64,000 bases of DNA, from positions 1,422,988 through 1,486,987 of the forward strand of contig JAUSMV010000030.1 of NCBI GenBank assembly GCA_030645235.1, written 5' to 3'. The position numbers and the translations under genes were made by a program. This document shows, piece by piece, positions 19,568 through 28,354 of this stretch (positions within the stretch are counted from its first letter, which is position 1; each line of letters starts with the position of its first letter). Below the pieces are notes generated by a model that saw only the letters and a program-made list of their open reading frames with translations, searched no databases and was not told where the DNA came from. Source of the DNA: Parvibaculum sp. (lineage in GTDB: Bacteria > Pseudomonadota > Alphaproteobacteria > Parvibaculales > Parvibaculaceae).

Positions 19568-19888
19568 ATGACGAAAGTCACGTTTATCGAACATAATGGC
19601 AAAGAACATACGCTGGACGTGGCGGACGGTCTGACCTTGATGGAAGCAGCAACGAAGGCGCTTATTCCCGGTATTGACGCTGATTGCGGCGGTGCCTGCG
19701 CCTGCGCCACCTGCATGGTGTTTGTGCCCGCTGAATGGGAAAGCAAGCTTGCCGCGAAAGAACCGATGGAGGAGACGATGCTCGAATTCTGCGAACACTC
19801 GGCGGAAAATTCGCGCCTCTCCTGCCAGATCAAAGTGTCGCCGGCGCTGGAAGGCATTCGCGTGACGATGCCTGAATCGCAACACTAA
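19568..19888 (+). CDS. Adrenodoxin-type [2Fe-2S] ferredoxin
   Basis: The product is a 106-residue electron carrier. The cluster ligands fit the vertebrate/putidaredoxin type: Cys40, Cys46, Cys49 (C-x5-C-x2-C) and Cys86. Extra cysteines are at 44 and 75. The ribosome site GAGGAAAT precedes ATG 19568. Its neighbour is a matching reductase, so the two form an NAD(P)H-to-ferredoxin chain, probably one transcript. Such pairs usually serve a P450; none is in the window. FeS-assembly ferredoxin (Fdx) is less likely given the reductase partner. Confidence 0.92.
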   Translation: MTKVTFIEHNGKEHTLDVADGLTLMEAATKALIPGIDADCGGACACATCMVFVPAEWESKLAAKEPMEETMLEFCEHSAENSRLSCQIKVSPALEGIRVTMPESQH

Positions 19889-19943
19889 AGTGTTGCCGGG
19901 GAGCCTGAAAGCCAGCACTAAGGAAGAAAGCCCCTCACCCTAC

Positions 19944-19965
19944 CCTCTCCCGCAAGCGGGAGAGG
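19944..19965. repeat. Perfect 22-base palindromic hairpin
   Basis: CCTCTCCCGC and GCGGGAGAGG are separated by AA. It belongs to the C-rich/G-rich extragenic hairpin type also seen near 17832 and 26672. Confidence 0.75.
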
Positions 19966-19978
19966 AGAAGAGAAATAA

Positions 19979-20011
19979 AAAGCCCGCCGCTCTTGATGAG
20001 GGGCGGGCTTT
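19979..20011 (-). terminator. Terminator between convergent ferredoxin and molybdenum hydroxylase genes
   Basis: The stem AAAGCCCGCC (19979-19988) pairs with GGCGGGCTTT (20002-20011). On the minus strand it is followed by a T-rich run (complement of AAATAAAAA), which suits the gene ending at 20027. It may also work for the plus-strand ferredoxin. Confidence 0.8.
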
Positions 20012-20026
20012 CTTGTGCGTTGAAAA

Positions 20027-22309
20027 TTACTCAGCCGCCATTGATCCCGTTGTGAACGAGGCGAGTTTGTCGCTCATCGGTGTGAGGTCGTGATTTTTGA
20101 GCGGCAGTTCTCGCACGCGTTTGCCGGTGGCGGCAAAAACCGCGTTGGCGATTGCCGCTGCAATCGGCGGCGTCGCCGGTTCGCCCAAGCCCCCCAAGGC
20201 TGCGCCACTGTCAACGAAATGGACGTCGATCACGGGTGTCTGAGACAGATGCAGCATTTCATAGTCGGTGAAGTTGGTTTGTTCGACACCACCATCCGCA
20301 ATCGTCACCGCACCATACATGGCGGCGGTGAGACCGTAGATGATGCCGCTTTCGACCTGCTGTGTTGCCGTATCGGGATTGATGCGCTCGCCGCAATCGA
20401 CCGCTGCTGTGACGCGGATGACTTTGACTTCGCCGGTCGGGCTCACTGAAATTTCAGCGACTTCGGCGACGATGGATTTAAAGCTCTGCTGAACGGCGAT
20501 GCCGCGCGCATGGCCTTTTGGCAGCGGCGTGCCCCAGCCGGATTTGGCGGCGGCAAGTTCCAATACCGCGAGGTGACGCGGCTGGTCCTTCAAAAGGGCG
20601 CGGCGATATTCAAACGGATCGGCATTGGCGTTATGCGCCAGCTCATCCATGAAGCTTTCAGTGAAAAACGTATGCTGTGAATGGGCAACCGAACGCCAAG
20701 GCCCGCGCGGCACAACAGTCGGGCTTTCAACGGAACGGATTGCACGATCAGCAATGGCGTAAGGGACATGCGGGGCTTCGCCGGGCTCGTCCTTGGATGT
20801 GTAGGTGTTGATCCATGCGGTCGGGCGGCCAGCCTCATCAAGTGCCGCTTCAAACTGCGAGGTCGATGCGATGCGGTAGGCATCGTGCTGGATATCATCT
20901 TCGCGCGTGTAGAGAAGCTGCACGGGCGCATCGACCTCTTTGGCGATGATGGTGGCAAAATCGATCTCGGAGGGGAAATCAATGAAGCCCGAGACAACGG
21001 GCACGCGACGACCGAAACCGCCGCCCATGATATGGGCGTGCACCGTCACATTGTCGAAGCCGAGGCCGGACACTTCGGCAACACGGCCGCGTGTATTGAG
21101 CGGTGACTGCGTGCCGACCCAGACGTCGGCCTTGCCGTCGCGAATCCAGACAGTGCAGTTCATCGGTTCCATGCAGGCATGCGCAAGGTATGGCACGCGG
21201 TAGGTGGCCTGCAGTTTTTTCGGTGCGGCCGCAAGGACGGCCGCGGCATCGCCTGCAACCTGATCGTCTTTGGGTTCGCCGGACGCAAGCGCTGCGTCAT
21301 GCGCTTTGTAGATAGCTTCCATCGAGAGCTTGTCATTGCCCTTGGCATCGGTTTTGAGTTCAAGCAGAGCGGCTGCTTCTTTGGCGCGCCAGAAATTATC
21401 GGCCACGACGGCAACGCCGACGCCGGGAATCGTCACGAGTTTCCTGACACCACGGCGCGCAAGGATCGGGGCTTCGTCATAGCTGATAATGTCGGAGCCG
21501 AAGGCGGGGGTGAATTTGATGGCGGCATAGAGCATGTCCGGCACACGGACGTCGATGCCGTATTTGACGCTGCCATCGACCTTGCCCGGAATATCGAAAC
21601 GCTGCTTGGGCTGGCCGACAATGGTGTAGTCGGCTTTTGCTTTGAGGACGGGGTGCGACGGCGGGGAAAGCTCGGCGGCGTCTGCGGCGAGTTCGGCATA
21701 GGTGGCCGACTTGCCCGACGGATGCGAGACGGTTGAGAGCTTTGCCACGCATTCGGATGCGGGCACGCCCCAACGCGCGGCAGCGGCGCGGATCAGCATG
21801 TCTTTGACCGCAGCCCCCGCCGGACGCATACCGTGATGGCCGGTCCAGCGAATAGAGGATGAGCCACCCGTCACCTGAATGTTCATGAACTGTGCGACTT
21901 TGAGCATCAGCGCATCGGAGAGGCCCTGAAACATCGGCGGGATATGGATGTTTTCAGTGAAGCGCTGACCGAAAGCTTCATTGGCGAAAGCTTTTTCGGC
22001 GGGCGCGGAGAAGGCTTCGACCTTGGACCAGTCGGCTTCCAATTCTTCGGCTGCCATCTGGGCGAGCGCGGTGATGACGCCCTGGCCCATGTCGGAATTG
22101 GGCGCATAGATCGAGACGGTATTGTCCGGCGCGATTTTGATCCACGTGCCAAGGATCACTTCACCTTCGCCCGCGACCGCTTTTGCCGCCTGCGCGTTAC
22201 GCGAGGGGCCGGAGAAAGCATAGCCCAGCAACATGCCGCCGCCGGCGACACCGCCTGCGACGATCATCTGGCGACGGGTGGGGTTTTTGATTTTTTCAAT
22301 AATGGACAT
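20027..22309 (-). CDS. Molybdopterin-binding subunit of a xanthine-dehydrogenase-family hydroxylase (IorB-like)
   Basis: The 760-residue product is a large subunit that binds molybdopterin cytosine dinucleotide and hydroxylates aldehydes or N-heterocycles. The N-terminus has a Tat-type signal (TRRQMIVAGGVAGGGMLLG), so the enzyme is probably exported to the periplasm as in isoquinoline 1-oxidoreductase-like proteins. The conserved GGGFGRRV motif and C-terminal GLGEPATPPIAAAIANAV are present. Its partner is the [2Fe-2S] subunit gene 14 bases upstream. No FAD subunit, cytochrome or XdhC-type maturation gene is beside it. Substrate unknown. Confidence 0.9.
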   Translation of the reverse strand: MSIIEKIKNPTRRQMIVAGGVAGGGMLLGYAFSGPSRNAQAAKAVAGEGEVILGTWIKIAPDNTVSIYAPNSDMGQGVITALAQMAAEELEADWSKVEAFSAPAEKAFANEAFGQRFTENIHIPPMFQGLSDALMLKVAQFMNIQVTGGSSSIRWTGHHGMRPAGAAVKDMLIRAAAARWGVPASECVAKLSTVSHPSGKSATYAELAADAAELSPPSHPVLKAKADYTIVGQPKQRFDIPGKVDGSVKYGIDVRVPDMLYAAIKFTPAFGSDIISYDEAPILARRGVRKLVTIPGVGVAVVADNFWRAKEAAALLELKTDAKGNDKLSMEAIYKAHDAALASGEPKDDQVAGDAAAVLAAAPKKLQATYRVPYLAHACMEPMNCTVWIRDGKADVWVGTQSPLNTRGRVAEVSGLGFDNVTVHAHIMGGGFGRRVPVVSGFIDFPSEIDFATIIAKEVDAPVQLLYTREDDIQHDAYRIASTSQFEAALDEAGRPTAWINTYTSKDEPGEAPHVPYAIADRAIRSVESPTVVPRGPWRSVAHSQHTFFTESFMDELAHNANADPFEYRRALLKDQPRHLAVLELAAAKSGWGTPLPKGHARGIAVQQSFKSIVAEVAEISVSPTGEVKVIRVTAAVDCGERINPDTATQQVESGIIYGLTAAMYGAVTIADGGVEQTNFTDYEMLHLSQTPVIDVHFVDSGAALGGLGEPATPPIAAAIANAVFAATGKRVRELPLKNHDLTPMSDKLASFTTGSMAAE

Positions 22310-22323
22310 CTGCGTCGCTCCCC

Positions 22324-22791
22324 TTATGCGTTCGACAATGAATGGATCGCGGCGCGGATGCGCGGATAGGTGCCGCAGCGGCAGACATTGGTGATGCTCT
22401 CATCAATCTCCGCATCTGTCGGATGCGGGTTCTCCTTGAGGAGCGCCGAGACCGCCATCAGCATGCCGGACTGGCAATAGCCGCATTGGGGCACCTGATG
22501 TTCGATCCAGGCGGCCTGAATGGGGGCGAGGCGGGCCTCAGCGGCCCCGAGCGAGGCGGCCAGGCCTTCGATCGTGGTGATCTCGGCACCGGCCGCATCG
22601 GCGGCGGTGACGGAGCAGGAGCGCATCGCCTCGCCGTTCACATGGACCGTGCAGGAACCGCAGGCGGCGACACCGCAGCCGAATTTGGTGCCGGTGTAAC
22701 CGAGCTCATTGCGCAAGACCCAGAGAAGCGGCATCTCGTCTTCGACATCGACCGTGTGGGCGGTGCCATTGACCTTGAAGGTAACGGACAT
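22324..22791 (-). CDS. [2Fe-2S] small subunit of the molybdenum hydroxylase (IorA-like)
   Basis: The 155-residue electron-transfer subunit carries two clusters. The plant-type cluster uses Cys39, Cys44, Cys47 and Cys59 ([11 protein letters not shown], then RSC). The second uses the CGYCQSG and CRCGTY motifs in the helical domain. ATG 22791 is chosen because GAGGAGA lies 6 to 8 bases before it; an upstream in-frame start lacks this. It is the first gene of a two-gene operon with the large subunit. Confidence 0.92.
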   Translation of the reverse strand: MSVTFKVNGTAHTVDVEDEMPLLWVLRNELGYTGTKFGCGVAACGSCTVHVNGEAMRSCSVTAADAAGAEITTIEGLAASLGAAEARLAPIQAAWIEHQVPQCGYCQSGMLMAVSALLKENPHPTDAEIDESITNVCRCGTYPRIRAAIHSLSNA

Positions 22792-22903
22792 GGGGGCGTC
22801 TCCTCTGAAATCCTGCAATGACCCAAAATAGCATTTCGGTCATTTAAGGGGAAGCGCCGATTATTCAAGGGCCGGGATGAAAGTGATTCTCAACTGGACC
22901 GGC

Positions 22904-23623
22904 TTACGGTGCGGGTGCAGCGGGGGCTTCAGGGCTTTGCCAGGCCGGACCGCTGAACTCGCTTTCAAGCAAGAGCTCCACCTCATCGCTGACGCCCATG
23001 CTGGAACCTGCTTCCGGGATACCATAGGTGATGCCAAAGTCGGAGCGTTTTAATGTTCCGTGAGCGGAGAAACCGATACGGGCATTGGGATCATAGGGGT
23101 GACCGGCATAGCCGCCGTTGAAGGTGACGGCAAGCGTCAGAGGCTTCGTCACACCATGCATGGTGAAATCGCCTGTGACATCGGCACTATAGTCCCCTGT
23201 CGGTTCAACCCTGGTCGAGGTGAATGTCATCACCGGATATTTTTCCGCATCAAGCCACATGGCTCCGAGCAGGTCATTGACGAAGCCTGCGGGCGGGTTG
23301 TCCAGCGTCAGGGATTTCGGATCGACCGTGCCCGAAAATGTCATGGCGGCGGGATTTTTCGGATCAAAGCCGAGCGTCGCGTCAAAGCCTGTGAAGCGGC
23401 CTGTGTAATTGGAATAGCCAAGATGGCTCACGCGGAAGATGAGCGAGGCGTGAGACTTGTCGAGCGTATAGGCACCGGCGGGGGCGTCGGATGCAGCGGC
23501 AAGTGATTTTGCCGGTTCTGTCGCGGTCGCGGCGTCATCGGCAGGCTTATCGCAAGCTGCGAGCGCGAGAAGGCCGACGCAAAAAAGTGCTGCGGTGAAA
23601 GGGTTTTTCAGACGGTATTTCAT
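22904..23623 (-). CDS. YceI-family lipoprotein
   Basis: This 239-residue protein has a lipoprotein signal (hydrophobic stretch then LAAC, Cys24) followed by a YceI lipocalin-like barrel that starts at AYTLDKSHASLIFRVSHLGY and includes GRFTGFDATLGFDP and the SAHGTLKRSDFG motif. YceI proteins bind long isoprenoid or amphiphilic ligands in the periplasm; the ligand here is unknown. The gene stands between the molybdenum hydroxylase and a GST on the same strand, with a 112-base gap downstream, so it may be separately transcribed. Confidence 0.92.
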   Translation of the reverse strand: MKYRLKNPFTAALFCVGLLALAACDKPADDAATATEPAKSLAAASDAPAGAYTLDKSHASLIFRVSHLGYSNYTGRFTGFDATLGFDPKNPAAMTFSGTVDPKSLTLDNPPAGFVNDLLGAMWLDAEKYPVMTFTSTRVEPTGDYSADVTGDFTMHGVTKPLTLAVTFNGGYAGHPYDPNARIGFSAHGTLKRSDFGITYGIPEAGSSMGVSDEVELLLESEFSGPAWQSPEAPAAPAP

Positions 23624-23648
23624 TATGGGGAAACCTCTGCGTTACAAA

Positions 23649-24293
23649 TCAGGCGGGAAAGAATTTGAGATAGGGTTCGGCCTCTTCAAGCGTGCGGGCG
23701 AAAGAAGGGCGCACAATGAGGCGCTTCAGATAGGCGTCGAGTGATTTATGTGCGGCCAGCGGCTCGACCTTGTTGGCATACCAGAGTGCAGGCGCCAGCG
23801 CACAATCGGCAAGAGAGAACGCCTCTCCCGTCGCCCATGTTTTGTCGCTCACGCGTGCATCAAGTTGTACATAGGCGTTGCGCAACATTGTACGCGCGCT
23901 ACCGACACCGAACGGATCGTGGCTGCCTTCGGGGCGCAGATTGTCAGTGACGATTTTTTGCATCGGCGTCATTACGAAATTATCGGAGAAACGATCCCAA
24001 AGGCGCGTCGCCAGCGCCAGTTCCGGATCGCGCGGAATCATCAGGGCTGACTTTGCGTAATGCGTTTGGGCATATTCGATGATGACCGAACTTTCCGGCA
24101 GCACCTGACCGCGCGCGCGGTCTTCGAGCACCGGCATATGCGACATGGGTGCAAGGGCGCGGAAAGCGGCGGCGGAGGCCTCATCGCCGAAATCGATCAG
24201 CGCCTTTTCATGCGCCACGCCCATTTCATAAAAGGGGGTCACGACCTTCATGCAATAGGAGGAGAGCGGGTGCATATGGAGGATCAGGGACAT
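23649..24293 (-). CDS. Glutathione S-transferase family protein
   Basis: This 214-residue GST has a thioredoxin-fold N-terminal domain (LILHMHPLSSYCMKVV, cis-proline in MPVLED, glutathione gamma-Glu site PESSVIIEY) and an all-helical C-terminal domain. It likely conjugates or reduces electrophiles with glutathione; the substrate cannot be told. It lies 25 bases upstream of the YceI gene and is divergent from the ArsR gene. Confidence 0.9.
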   Translation of the reverse strand: MSLILHMHPLSSYCMKVVTPFYEMGVAHEKALIDFGDEASAAAFRALAPMSHMPVLEDRARGQVLPESSVIIEYAQTHYAKSALMIPRDPELALATRLWDRFSDNFVMTPMQKIVTDNLRPEGSHDPFGVGSARTMLRNAYVQLDARVSDKTWATGEAFSLADCALAPALWYANKVEPLAAHKSLDAYLKRLIVRPSFARTLEEAEPYLKFFPA

Positions 24294-24372
24294 GTCTAAC
24301 CTGGCTTGTTTAGGTTGGGTTGAATTGGCGTGAAACTTGACGAATTGACACGGATCACATATGAAACCAGAA

Positions 24373-24392
24373 GGTTATTTAACCATATGGTT
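24373..24392. promoter_or_regulatory. Overlapping palindromes, probable ArsR-type operator
   Basis: GGTTA-TT-TAACC (24373-24384) overlaps a perfect 12-base palindrome AACCATATGGTT (24381-24392), just before the ArsR gene. This fits autoregulation by the encoded repressor. The second palindrome contains an ATG that could be read as an earlier start. Confidence 0.6.
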
Positions 24393-24398
24393 TTTAAA

Positions 24399-24731
24399 AT
24401 GCAAACCACATCATCTGCACCCGATATGCTGAGCGCCAAATTTGCGGCGCTGGCGGACCCGACACGACGCGCCATCCTAGCGCGGCTCGCCGCCGGCGAG
24501 ACAAGCGTAAAAGCGCTTGCTGAACCTTTTGCGATGAGCCTGCCTGCTGTGTCCAAGCACCTGAAAGTGCTCGAACGCGCGGGGCTGATTGAGAGGGGAC
24601 GCACCGCACAAATGCGACCGGCCCGCATTGCGCCTGATGCGCTCAACGAGGTTGACGATTGGCTGGAGACCCAACGCGCCATGTGGAGCGCACGGCTCGA
24701 CCGGCTGGATGATTATCTGAACACTCTCTGA
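24399..24731 (+). CDS. ArsR-family winged-helix repressor
   Basis: The protein is about 110 residues from ATG 24399. The winged helix covers KFAALADPTRRAILARLA through the recognition helix LPAVSKHLKVLERAGLI. No metal-binding CxC motif is present, so it belongs to the SRPBCC/VOC-associated branch rather than the metal sensors. Upstream in-frame starts (24330, 24387) are disfavoured because they lie within or before the palindromic operator. It is followed by VOC and SRPBCC genes, its likely regulon. Signal unknown. Confidence 0.88.
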   Translation: MQTTSSAPDMLSAKFAALADPTRRAILARLAAGETSVKALAEPFAMSLPAVSKHLKVLERAGLIERGRTAQMRPARIAPDALNEVDDWLETQRAMWSARLDRLDDYLNTL

Positions 24732-24755
24732 TCTGTCTGTAACAGGAGGATGAAC

Positions 24756-25169
24756 ATGAACCTCAATGCCTATCTGCATATGAACGGCAACTGCAAAGAG
24801 GCTTTTGCTTATTACGCAAAACATCTGGGCGGCACAATCACCATGTCGATGTCTTATGCCGATGCACCCGATGCACCGGATAAATCGGCCGCCGCGAAGA
24901 ATCGCGTGCTTCACACCAACCTCATGGCCGACGGGATCTCGCTGATGGGTTCGGATCAGCCGCCGGGAACACCCGATACAAAAATGCAGGGTGTGACGCT
25001 CGCGCTCAATGTCGAGAGCGTGGCGGAAGCTGACCGGCTCTTTGCCGCTCTTTCCAAAGGCGGTGTTGTACATCAGCCATTAATGGAGACCTTTTTTTCG
25101 CACCGCTTCGGCATGTGCGTTGATCAATTCGGTACAAACTGGATGGTCAATGCCTATAAAGTACCCTGA
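24756..25169 (+). CDS. VOC-family protein (PhnB/glyoxalase-like)
   Basis: This 137-residue vicinal-oxygen-chelate protein has the PhnB-like features: an N-terminal NAYLHMNGNCKEAFAYYAKHL strand-helix unit and the C-terminal GMCVDQFGTNWMVN. An AGGAGG lies at 24744-24749. That is directly against the ATG at 24750 but 6 bases before the ATG at 24756, so the second is the likely start. The reaction is unknown; such proteins often travel with ArsR and SRPBCC genes, as here. Confidence 0.9.
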   Translation: MNLNAYLHMNGNCKEAFAYYAKHLGGTITMSMSYADAPDAPDKSAAAKNRVLHTNLMADGISLMGSDQPPGTPDTKMQGVTLALNVESVAEADRLFAALSKGGVVHQPLMETFFSHRFGMCVDQFGTNWMVNAYKVP

Positions 25170-25203
25170 AACTTTGTCAGGCTTCGGGTTGGGGGAGTAA
25201 GCG

Positions 25204-25770
25204 ATGCTAAAGAAGATACTGTTGGCACTGGGTGCCGTCATCGGGCTCGGTGTCCTTGTTGTGCTCGTGCTCGCGGCCTTGAAGGCTGACACATTCAGCG
25301 TTGAACGCACGATGACGATCAATGCGCCTTCGGCCAAGATTATTCCGCTGGTGACGAATTTCCGTAGCTGGACATTGTGGTCGCCTTACGAAAAGCCAGA
25401 TCCGGATATGAAGCGCACCTATGGCAATGAGACTGCCCCCATCTATCACGGCATCAACTCGACCTATGAATGGGAAGGCAATGCCAATGTCGGTCAAGGC
25501 AAGATGCGCATTGCCGAAGTGCTGCAGGGCAAGGACGAAACACGCATCATCATCAAGCTTGATTTCATCAAGCCGTTTGAAGCGCATAACGACGCTGAGT
25601 TCAAATTCGTCGATAAGGGACCCGCAACAACCGATGTCACATGGAAAATGAGCGGGCCCGTGACCTTCTTCCCTAAGATCATACATGTGTTGATTGATAT
25701 GGACGCAATGATCGGCGGGCAGTTTGAAGAAGGCCTTAACAATCTCAAAGCCGTAGCTGAGAAGCCTTAA
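25204..25770 (+). CDS. SRPBCC-family protein with N-terminal membrane anchor
   Basis: This 188-residue protein starts with one hydrophobic helix (about residues 4-27), then a START/Bet v1-like (SRPBCC) ligand-binding domain beginning FSVERTMTINAPSAKI. The pattern matches polyketide-cyclase-like proteins of unknown ligand. It is the third gene of the ArsR-VOC-SRPBCC set. Its last 4 bases overlap the end of the convergent pirin gene. Confidence 0.88.
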   Translation: MLKKILLALGAVIGLGVLVVLVLAALKADTFSVERTMTINAPSAKIIPLVTNFRSWTLWSPYEKPDPDMKRTYGNETAPIYHGINSTYEWEGNANVGQGKMRIAEVLQGKDETRIIIKLDFIKPFEAHNDAEFKFVDKGPATTDVTWKMSGPVTFFPKIIHVLIDMDAMIGGQFEEGLNNLKAVAEKP

Positions 25771-26642
25771 GCGCGCGGTTCCGGCAGCGGCGTGAACTCC
25801 TGATTGTCAATGTCGGGCAGCTTGAGACGGCCTGACACATAATCTGCCTTGGCCTGCTCAATACGCTCTTTGGACGAAGAAACAAAATTCCAGTCGATGA
25901 AGCGCTGGCCGACGGGCTCGCCGCCCAAGATCATCACGGTGGAATTTTCGCGCGCGGTAAGCACGGGCGCGACACCGCCTGATGAGAAGACCGCCATGGA
26001 GCCTGATGCGATGGTTTGGCCTTCTGTATCAACCGCGCCTGTCACCACATAGGCAGCCCGTTCGGAATAATCGGACGGAAGTTCGAGCGTTGTGCCCGCG
26101 GTGATTTCAGCATGGGCATAGAACATCGGGGAATGGGTTTTCACCGATTGCTTGCCGAAAGCGCGCCCCGCGATGAGACGCATGGAAAGGCCTTTGTCGG
26201 TGATCATCGGCAGATCGCCCGCACCATAATGCGCGAAGGCGGGATCAACCTCTTCCTGTCCGTCGGGCAGCGCCACCCAGGCCTGAATACCGTGGATCAA
26301 ATCGCCTTTGGCGCGCGCTTTTTCCAGCCGCTCGGAATGGGTGATGCCACTGCCTGCCGTCATCCAGTTCACTTCGCCCGGACGGATCGCAAGCTCTGAG
26401 CCGACACTGTCACGGTGCATGATTTCACCGCTGAGCAAATAGGTGACTGTGGACAGGCCGATATGAGGATGCGGGCGCACGTCGAGGCTTTTGGGGATAC
26501 CGGCAGGAAAATCCACCGGCCCCATGTGATCGAAGAAGATGAAAGGCCCGACCATGCGGCGTTGCGCGAAGGGCAATACGCGACCGACGACAAAGCCGCC
26601 GCCGAGGTCGCGCGAGCGTTCGGTGATGAGGTGGTCGATCAT
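25767..26642 (-). CDS. Pirin-family protein
   Basis: The 291-residue product is a bicupin of the pirin family. The N-terminal cupin has the metal-site cluster RPHPHIGLSTVTY and TAGSGITHSER (three His and one Glu expected to bind Fe), plus FIFFDHMGPVDF. The C-terminal cupin (GEPVGQRFIDWNFV) is typical. Some pirins are quercetinases; many have no known reaction. It stands alone on the minus strand. Confidence 0.93.
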   Translation of the reverse strand: MIDHLITERSRDLGGGFVVGRVLPFAQRRMVGPFIFFDHMGPVDFPAGIPKSLDVRPHPHIGLSTVTYLLSGEIMHRDSVGSELAIRPGEVNWMTAGSGITHSERLEKARAKGDLIHGIQAWVALPDGQEEVDPAFAHYGAGDLPMITDKGLSMRLIAGRAFGKQSVKTHSPMFYAHAEITAGTTLELPSDYSERAAYVVTGAVDTEGQTIASGSMAVFSSGGVAPVLTARENSTVMILGGEPVGQRFIDWNFVSSSKERIEQAKADYVSGRLKLPDIDNQEFTPLPEPRA

Positions 26643-26671
26643 GCTTGCCTCAAATACTATCGGAGTTTGTG

Positions 26672-26736
26672 GCTTCCCCCCTCCCTACCCTCCCCCTCCC
26701 CTGCGCGTTAGCGCAAACAGTAAGGATGGGGGGAGG
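26672..26736. repeat. C-rich/G-rich imperfect hairpin
   Basis: A run of CCCTCCC-type units, a central GCGCGTTAGCGC hairpin and a GGATGGGGGGAGG arm fill the 119-base gap between pirin and the MATE gene. The centre resembles the hairpin near 17851. It is probably a member of the same dispersed extragenic family. Confidence 0.55.
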
Positions 26737-26761
26737 AGAAGAAGGTGGTTTGCACATTCGT

Positions 26762-28240
26762 TTAGTGTCGCCGGAAAGCGGCTCGCCAATCAACCTTGGC
26801 GAGGTGAATAAATCGCACATACATGGCGATGCCCGCGATCGCCAGCGCGATGACGAAGGCGATCCAGACACCCATGCCCTGCATCTTGAGATGGAAAGCG
26901 AGGAACCATGCCAAGGGTGTGCCGACAAGCCAGTAGCTGGCACCAGCAATCCACATCGGGGCATTGGCGTCCTTCAACCCGCGCAGGCTCAAAGACGCGA
27001 CGACCTGCATCGTGTCGAAAATCTGAAAAGCCGCACCGATACGCAAAAACAAAACGGCAAGCGCAATCACTTCCGCATTTTCGGGCAGGTCCGCATCGAG
27101 ATAGAGGCCGATGATCGAGGGTGCAGCGAGTGCCAGCACAATGCCCATGAGCGACATGAAGCTCAACGAGATGAGCATGGCCGCTCCGCCTGCCCGACGT
27201 ATGCGGGCCTCATCGCCTGCGCCTGCCGCGAGGCCAATGCGCACGGTTGCCGCTGTCGCCACACCCAGCGGCACCATGAACAAGAGCGCCACGACATTGA
27301 GCGCAACCTGATGGGCCGCCACGCTGTCGGTGCCGAAATATCCCATCATCATGGTGCCGACATTGAAGAACATGGCTTCAAAAATGATGGTGAGCGCAAT
27401 TGGCATGCCAAGCCGGATGACTTCTTTGAAGCTTGCCCAATGGGGTGTGAGAAAGTCACTGAAGATTTTGTAGCGCGCGAGATCCGGCGTGAGAAAGATC
27501 ACACCGAGCATGGCGATAAAGCTGAACGCGAATGACGCCGCACTCGCAATACCAGCGCCCATCAACCCCATACGCGGCGCACCGAAATGGCCGAAGATAA
27601 GGGCGTAAGCGACAATCGCATTAAACGCGATGGTGAGGCCCATGACGATCAAAGGCGCGTTGGGCCGCGACAAGGCGGTGGCGTAACCACGCAACACGTT
27701 GAAAGCCGTGGTGAAGACAAAGCCGTAAGCAAGCATCTGGACAAAGAGGCCGGCATTGGCCGCCAGATCTTCGGGTTGGCCGATGGCTTTGAGCATATCG
27801 CCTGCATACCAGAGGAAGGCGATCTGGAACGGTGTGATGGCGATAATCGCCCAGAGCGCCATACGCACGGCATGGCGCACACTGATCATGTTGGAGCGGT
27901 CAGCACCCAGAATATGCGCGATCATGGGTTGGACGGCGACGGCAGGGCCCATCGCCAGAACCCACATGGCGTAATAGAGACTGAGGCCCAGGGCCGAAGC
28001 CGCGAGCGCGTCTTTGGAATAAGCACCGAGCATCAGCACATCAATCGTGCCGATGCCCATTTGCGTGAGTTGTGTCACGACAACGGGACCGGCAAGGATC
28101 AGCAACTCGCGCGCTTCGATGAAAAAGGGGCGTTGGACAATTTTTAGCGGTTCGATGGCGGGCACGATTTCAACATCTGCTGAAAGAGGCGCTGCTTCAA
28201 ACGGCTTTTTGAATGTGGGTGTCTCTAAAAGGTCGGTCAT
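26762..28240 (-). CDS. MATE-family multidrug/sodium antiporter
   Basis: This 492-residue inner-membrane exporter has about 12 hydrophobic helices, with the NorM-like features: ELLILAGPVVVTQLTQMGIG in helix 1, the repeated half starting near FKEVIRLGMPIALTIIFE, and APMWIAGASYWLVGTPLAW late. MATE pumps expel cationic drugs using H+ or Na+. The substrate cannot be predicted. A long hydrophilic N-terminus (about 40 residues) precedes helix 1. Single-gene unit. Confidence 0.93.
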   Translation of the reverse strand: MTDLLETPTFKKPFEAAPLSADVEIVPAIEPLKIVQRPFFIEARELLILAGPVVVTQLTQMGIGTIDVLMLGAYSKDALAASALGLSLYYAMWVLAMGPAVAVQPMIAHILGADRSNMISVRHAVRMALWAIIAITPFQIAFLWYAGDMLKAIGQPEDLAANAGLFVQMLAYGFVFTTAFNVLRGYATALSRPNAPLIVMGLTIAFNAIVAYALIFGHFGAPRMGLMGAGIASAASFAFSFIAMLGVIFLTPDLARYKIFSDFLTPHWASFKEVIRLGMPIALTIIFEAMFFNVGTMMMGYFGTDSVAAHQVALNVVALLFMVPLGVATAATVRIGLAAGAGDEARIRRAGGAAMLISLSFMSLMGIVLALAAPSIIGLYLDADLPENAEVIALAVLFLRIGAAFQIFDTMQVVASLSLRGLKDANAPMWIAGASYWLVGTPLAWFLAFHLKMQGMGVWIAFVIALAIAGIAMYVRFIHLAKVDWRAAFRRH

Positions 28241-28291
28241 GGTTCAGGTCTTTTTTGCCCGAAGCCGAACAGCGTGAACGAAAGGGATAAC

Positions 28292-28326
28292 AAAAACCCT
28301 CCGTGCGGTTCATGGCCTCGGAGGGT
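28292..28326 (-). terminator. Terminator after the small ORF downstream of divL
   Basis: The stem ACCCTCCG (28296-28303) pairs with CGGAGGGT (28319-28326). On the minus strand a TTTTTG run follows. It lies 28 bases beyond the stop of the 41-codon ORF and closes the divL side of the locus. Confidence 0.8.
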
Positions 28327-28354
28327 GGATCCTTTGGATCGATACAGACGGGGT

